Position numbers and translations under genes: made by a program. A DNA stretch of 64,000 nucleotides from an uncultured Alistipes sp. GTDB taxonomy: Bacteria > Bacteroidota > Bacteroidia > Bacteroidales > Rikenellaceae. The notes below the pieces were generated by a model, which was given only the letters and a program-made list of their open reading frames with translations, was not told the DNA's origin and made no database searches. The stretch is taken from contig CANREN010000003.1 of NCBI GenBank assembly GCA_947629705.1, forward strand, positions 1 to 64,000. The letters run 5' to 3'. Shown here piece by piece: positions 63,572 through 64,000 of this stretch; position 1 is the stretch's first letter; each line of letters begins with the position of its first letter.

Positions 63572-64000
63572 ATGAACCGGCAGACGGAGCATCGCGCCGA
63601 CGACACGGAAATCCGCGCGGATCATTCGAATCATCGCGCCGACGAAATCTCTTTCGGCGAGCATCTTCATGCGCTCCGGTCCCATTTGATGCGAAGTGCG
63701 GGAGCGATTCTGCTGCTCGCCGTCGCGGCTTTCTGCTGCAAAAACTTTCTGATCGACGATTTGCTTTTCGGCCCGCTGCTTCCCGATTTTCCGACCAACC
63801 GGCTGCTCGCATGGTTGGGAGCCTATTCGCCAATCGACCCCTCGAACCTGCAACCGGTCGGCCTCCGATTGATAAACACCACGGTGGCGGGCCAATTCAA
63901 CCTCCACCTCGCGGTCTCGCTCGCCGCAGCCTGCACGATCGGGCTCCCCTATCTGCTGTGGGAGTTGTGGCGATTCGTCCGGCCCGCCCTCACCGTCCGT
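63572..64000 (+). CDS. tatC: Twin-arginine translocase TatC, 3' end outside window
   Basis: The first 143 codons are present; the gene is missing from the track because it runs off the right edge. After a polar, His/Asp-rich N-terminus (about 25 aa) comes the TatC signature ISFGEHLHALRSHLMRS, a membrane helix (AGAILLLAVAAFCC), and GQFNLHLAVSLAAACTIGLPYLLWE with FVRPAL. TatC recognises twin-arginine signal peptides. It forms an operon with the TatA-like gene. Confidence 0.92.
   Translation, partial: MNRQTEHRADDTEIRADHSNHRADEISFGEHLHALRSHLMRSAGAILLLAVAAFCCKNFLIDDLLFGPLLPDFPTNRLLAWLGAYSPIDPSNLQPVGLRLINTTVAGQFNLHLAVSLAAACTIGLPYLLWELWRFVRPALTVR

Noticed and set aside
1-64000. CRISPR arrays, insertion sequences, prophage, tRNA or rRNA genes
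   Set aside because: I looked for regularly spaced repeats, transposase or integrase motifs and cloverleaf-like tracts and saw none; a covariance search was not possible here.

Overview
The window looks like a chromosome segment from a high-GC Bacteroidales, most likely Rikenellaceae close to Alistipes. I infer this from three things. Bacteroidota-restricted families are present (DUF5689 and DUF5606 proteins, DUF2851, GSCFA, PepSY-like). Bacteroidota-type promoters (TTTG, about 19-20 bp, TAnnTTTG) stand before most transcription units. Coding sequence is GC-rich and intergenic tracts are AT-rich. I see no rRNA, tRNA, CRISPR array, insertion sequence or phage gene.

Left part (1-36.6 kb): housekeeping genes on both strands. 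In order: a cut-off DUF5689 lipoprotein, an MscS channel with a DUF5606 protein, a low-GC lipocalin-like lipoprotein preceded by a 6S-like non-coding RNA, the single-chain pyruvate:ferredoxin oxidoreductase, and an active/inactive pair of M16 peptidases. Next come RecQ, then a tightly overlapping run lptB-aroA-aroC-prmC-recX-M23 peptidase, then rsmA, a PepSY-like protein and tspO. The complete dTDP-L-rhamnose operon (rfbA-rfbC-rfbD-rfbB) follows. Then ispE and a GSCFA gene start back to back from apparently leaderless promoters, and the GSCFA gene has an in-frame TGA. A degenerate alkaline-phosphatase-fold protein, a SufE/SufT-like/DUF2851 group, plsY with an acyl-activating enzyme, a LytS/LytTR two-component pair, an orphan HSDR_N protein and a degenerate GH2-like protein complete this part.

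Right part (36.6-59.8 kb): one continuous minus-strand run of 18 nucleotide-biosynthesis genes. In transcription order it is pyrC-carA-carB-pyrK-pyrD-pyrF-pyrE-pyrB, then purE-purK-purL-purC-purF-purM-purN-purH-purD-folD. Together they encode the whole path to UMP and every IMP step except PurB, plus the enzyme that makes the formyl-folate used by PurN and PurH. PyrB carries a C-terminal zinc domain like that of PyrI, but no PyrI is encoded here.

The most interesting signal is the pyrC leader (59.6-59.8 kb). A consensus promoter is followed by a 35-codon leader ORF with a good Shine-Dalgarno, two tandem hairpins, a U-rich stretch, and a strong intrinsic terminator 8 nt before the pyrC start. 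The leader ORF stop codon lies inside the 5' arm of the terminator stem. This is the layout of the enterobacterial UTP-sensing pyrBI attenuator, here in a Bacteroidota and in front of a full pyr operon.

Far right (59.9-64 kb): a PfkB-family kinase (adenosine-kinase-like), pfkA and a HAD phosphatase on the minus strand. On the plus strand are a TatA-like gene with a long basic tail and a tatC cut off by the window edge.
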